NCBI GenBank assembly: GCA_032622095.1
Contig: CP136067.1
Coordinates: 135,035,990 to 135,099,989 of the forward strand
Source of the DNA: Siphonodentalium dalli
Lineage: Eukaryota; Mollusca; Scaphopoda; Gadilida; Siphonodentaliidae
Direction of reading: 5' to 3'
Length of the DNA stretch: 64,000 nt
Shown here one piece after another: positions 61,144 to 64,000 of this stretch (position 1 is the first letter of the stretch; each line of letters opens with the position of its first letter). Both the position numbers and the translations under genes were made by a program. The notes beneath the pieces were generated by a model. The model was not told where the DNA came from. It made no database searches and saw only the letters and a program-made list of their open reading frames with translations.

Positions 61144-62250
61144 TAGTGCTGGGCGGTTTCCCGATTAATCGTCAATACCCGGTTAATATTTCAATATCGT
61201 CAGTAATATCGTCTAAACTAAAATAATCGTAATATCGTCGGCAATTAGAGGGTGCCAGACCATCATAAGCCTATACAAACAAATAGTTTAACTCAAGCCT
61301 AAATCGAGTTATTTAAGTTTTAAATTTCAACTAAATCCTGTGTCCTGACTTTTTCAATATTCAATAATCATAGTAAACAACGTTTAGGACGACTACCGAA
61401 ATTAGGGGGAATATGAAAACCCAGAATACGTCCCCCTTTCGCTCACAATATTACACAAACCCTCCGACTTCCCTGCGTACTTTTTATTACAAGAGAATTC
61501 ACCAAATGAATTGACGACTGATCAGGTGATAGATCAAAATGAATGTCAGTTTTGCCACGCCTCTTCCTTCAGTAAAATGATGCACATGCACCGTCAATCA
61601 AAATAGTAAATGAGCGAAGATGCCGCCCCCTGCTCGTCTAGAAGAAACCACTCACGGCGATTGGTTAAAACCAAAATGATAGAATTACGGCTTCAAACCC
61701 GCCCAAAAATACATGGTGTCCTTGCTTGGCAGAATTCCAAAAGTTATGTACTACGTGTGTGTGGACTTCGCAAAAATTTGTCTAGACGGTAAACCACATT
61801 TCCATTTGTCAAGTGACGCAAGTGTCATCGGGAACAACATGTATTTACTCAACATGGTTGAATATACCGAGTTAGAAAAGGATACTATGGTCTAGAACAC
61901 TTTTAGTTTTGGCATAGACTAGATAATGGTTTTATTAATTATTGGTATATACCAGAATTTGTCAAGTCACTGGAACGAAATTGTCCGAATAGCGGAATTT
62001 AACCAGTGAATTTACTTTTCATTCCGAATATCGATCGAGCATGAGGTTGTCACTGGTTGAGTGGTTGTGTATGTTATTATTGACGTCAACTTGTCAAAAT
62101 TAATGACAATGATGTGATTCTAGCGAACAGTGAGAAACTGTTTTAAGTTACTAGTGTCTGATGTTTTAAAAAACCGCGATTATATCGTTAACCGCGGTTT
62201 TAATTTAAAATAATCGCGGTTTTTATTTTCGTTAATATCGTCCAGCCCTA
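61144..62250. mobile_element. 1.1-kb hAT-type non-autonomous element
   Basis: Ends are TAGTGCTGGGCGG and, inverted, TAGGGCTGGACGATATTAAC. The 8-bp flanks AATACCGC (61136-61143) and AATACCAC (62251-62258) differ at one base. Subterminal regions are rich in CCGCGGTT and AATATCGTC motifs. The interior holds a 70-codon open frame (61683-61895) of protein-like composition. Confidence 0.7.
61683..61895 (+). pseudogene. Unidentified coding-like fragment inside the hAT element
   Basis: Seventy codons reading NYGFKPAQKYMVSLLGRIPK...YYVCVDFAKICLDGK...LNMVEYTELEKDTMV then TAG. Two consecutive stops (61677-61682) separate it from an upstream frame in the same phase that starts MPPPARLEETTHGDWLKPK at 61620. 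Composition is that of a soluble protein, and TGATAG immediately before could be an acceptor. I do not recognise it. It may be a host gene fragment carried by the element or a remnant of the element's own gene. Confidence 0.3.
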
Positions 62251-62563
62251 AATACCACCCAACTCTAGTGACCAGTATGCTACCTCTCGGCTACCGGCTT
62301 CCCTATGAGAATACGACTGGTTTCACATTTAAATACAGTACCTTTAATTTGTCTCCACATCTGGCTGTAATGAGCAGTCTGATTGGCTACATCGCCACAT
62401 TAAAATCACTGTGTCTTTAGAAACTTTTTAGTTCAGTTTCTCTATATCCCCAAATGGGCAGACGACACAATGCATAATCGAGTTGCCCAATGGGTGCAGA
62501 TCACCATCTTCTCCAATTGGGAACTTAGATCTGAGTCTAGGTCTCCATAGCAGATGATGCCAT

Positions 62564-62610
62564 GCAGAATGATGTCCCCAGAGGATGAATTTGGTGATGC
62601 TAGCCCACTG
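62564..62610. repeat. GAGGTCCCC repeat, left half
   Basis: 'cagaatgatgtccccagagg' and onward to 'gctagcccactgtg', then the palindrome stops. The family's left flank precedes it from about 62420. Confidence 0.6.
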
Positions 62611-62887
62611 TGCAGGCACCGTATTTTGAGGGGTATATGAGCATGTGAAACATCAGGGGTATATGATTGACTTTTACACTGGTACATGTAGTTTTGACCA
62701 ATTGTGACATTGTTCTAGCATGCCATATTTGATGTGACACGTGTTTAAATTTTACCTTAAAAGCAACTATTAAGATGATTTGACGAAAAATTGGCAATGG
62801 AAAATCTGATTTATTTGTTGTCAAATCGAACCGTGGGTCTTTAATATGACTTGTATTCTATTTATCATTCTCTTCGTTTCTCCCCAG

Positions 62888-63057
62888 TCGGAAATGAATA
62901 CAAAGCAGCCACAACTCTCAATGAATTTCTTCGAGGCAACAGAGTTTCCATGGGAACGAAAGTTATGTGTGATGAAGGGGGCTGTGGTGTCTGTGTTGTG
63001 GCAGCAGAAATGCACGATAGGGTCAAAGGTCAACGTGTGGTTTTATCACTGAATTCT
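62888..63057 (+). CDS. Aldehyde oxidase-like gene, exon 3 ([2Fe-2S] motif)
   Basis: 170 bases after TTTCTCCCCAG, ending at a GTGAGT donor. With the last base of exon 2 it gives V62, then GNEYKAATTLNEFLRGNRVS (63-82) and MGTKVMCDEGGCGVCVVAAE (83-102) and on to VVLSLNS (112-118). The motif C89-D-E-G-G-C94-G-V-C97 is the plant-type ferredoxin cluster signature of xanthine dehydrogenases and aldehyde oxidases, which relay electrons from the molybdenum centre to FAD. 'GTK.MC.EGGCG.C.V' is closer to aldehyde oxidases, as I remember them, than to xanthine dehydrogenase. Phase 1 in and phase 0 out agree with both neighbours. Confidence 0.9.
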
Positions 63058-63954
63058 GTGAGTGTTGATCTATTCAATTTGAAAATTTGTGACACTGAAA
63101 GTTTTTATAACACATATAAGGCAATAAATATTATTCATGCCTAACATTTTGTGTTCATGCCTCAAAGTATACCTAGTAATTGCATGCTATTCTAAGCATC
63201 AATATAGTTTGATAAATACATGAAATACTCATACATGGACTATATATACATACACCTCGTAAAGTAATGAACTGATAGACACTATAAGCCTGAAAGAGAA
63301 TAAAACTGGTCTCGTTCTGTTTGCAACATGCAACGATAAGAGCATAGCTTGTCAACTACGGTGTATTCCCATAGACAGCAATACGAGCATAGCTTGTCAG
63401 GCATGCTTTATTCCCCTATACAATAAAAAGAGCATTGCTTGTCAGTCACAGTGTATTCCCTGGTAAAAGAGCATTTGTCTTACTGCTGTGAGGAAATTTG
63501 AAAGTGGTTAATAGCTTTCTATCACTTCACAAAATATTACACACATGTTAATACATAATAACTATAGGTAAGAAGAGAAACCCTAGCTCTTTCCATCAAT
63601 GTATCACATTATTATAATCAATAAATTTGAAAAATGATCAAGGAAATATGGGTTGATACAAAAATCGGACTTGGCACTGAATGGGTTAAAAAACAAACAA
63701 TCTCAAGGATTCAAAGTTACTGTTATGTGTCGAACCCCAACATGGGCGAAAATCGGAACCGATTTTCAAGCTTGATCTGTGTTGAGGGACATCTCAATGT
63801 GCCACTCAGATTGTTACATGGTCATTTCGATAAGAAATGAGAATTTGTTTATGATCACTGAAGCAAGCACATTTGAATCAATGAACACTCATCCTGAGTC
63901 AGTGCCTCCATAAATCTGATACATATATATATATATTTAGATTCCTTTTTGTAG
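63058..63954. other. Intron 3 of the oxidase gene
   Basis: Contains three diverged direct repeats of 'agcatagcttgtca...tattccc' (63340-63480), a SINE-like repeat copy (63690-63925) and an (AT) run before the acceptor. No other exon is seen. Confidence 0.5.
63690..63925 (+). repeat. SINE-like repeat, second copy
   Basis: Shares 'ttgagggacatctcaatgtg', 'aagaaatgagaatttgt', 'actgaagcaag' and 'cctccataaatctgata' with the minus-strand copy at 20700-20990. The B-box-like part reads 'gtgtcgaacccc' here. Confidence 0.5.
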
Positions 63955-64000
63955 TGTTTGTGTCCACTGTATGCTTGTGATGGCTGGAATATCACCACAG
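63955..64000 (+). CDS. Aldehyde oxidase-like gene, exon 4 (cut by window edge)
   Basis: After CCTTTTTGTAG the frame gives CLCPLYACDGWNITT (119-133) and then one base. C119 is the fourth [2Fe-2S] ligand: it follows C89 by 30 residues, as in the mammalian enzyme (C43 and C73). 'C..P.YACDGW.ITT' is followed in the family by VEG. The second [2Fe-2S] cluster, the FAD domain and the molybdopterin domain, about 1,200 further residues, must lie beyond the window. Confidence 0.85.

Larger units (their letters stand above)
60562..62887. other. Intron 2 of the oxidase gene
   Basis: 2.3 kb, mostly occupied by a hAT-type element (61144-62250) and a GAGGTCCCC half repeat with its left flank (about 62420-62610). 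No other exon is seen. Confidence 0.5.

Overview
This window comes from an animal nuclear genome. Split genes have GT-AG introns of 1 to 6 kb, two protein families are metazoan-type, and most of the AT-rich sequence is interspersed repeats. Repeats containing phrases such as GGGCCATAACTCTG and CCAAATTTG...GATC are, to my memory, common in marine invertebrates, molluscs especially. A lophotrochozoan source is my guess; the sequence does not prove it.

Layout. (1) 344-13364 is a 13.0-kb hAT DNA transposon with a perfect 8-bp target duplication and related inverted ends. It carries one intact 852-residue transposase (8752-11310) and at least three nested elements. (2) 18219-24356 on the minus strand holds two exons of an EF-hand protein that looks like the N-terminus of CRACR2A/EFCAB4/RAB44 proteins. 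Its remaining exons were not found, so the gene probably continues to the left and the big hAT may lie in one of its introns. (3) From about 24.4 to 55.6 kb I found no intact gene. This stretch is a mosaic of small non-autonomous elements: TTAA-flanked (piggyBac-type) families, TA-flanked foldback elements with CAGTAATG ends, a hairpin family containing GAGGTCCCC, and elements built from CTTAAG palindromes. It also contains a 4,739-bp tandem duplication that looks identical (42266-47004 and 47005-51743). (4) 55872-64000 on the plus strand holds the first four coding exons of a molybdo-flavoenzyme of the aldehyde oxidase/xanthine dehydrogenase family. The gene runs off the right edge.

The most interesting observation is in that last gene. 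Exon 1 and the first half of exon 2 encode a four-cysteine zinc ribbon (C9, C12, C32, C35) placed directly before the plant-type [2Fe-2S] domain (C89, C94, C97, C119). Reading frame and splice phase are consistent across all four exons. I know of no such N-terminal extension in this enzyme family. The second notable pattern is a hairpin of about 70 bp that is shared, almost unchanged, by TTAA-element families with different termini.

The two host genes are transcribed divergently, about 31.5 kb apart. Nothing suggests they work together. Repeat boundaries were read by eye from inverted ends and target duplications and may be off by a few bases.
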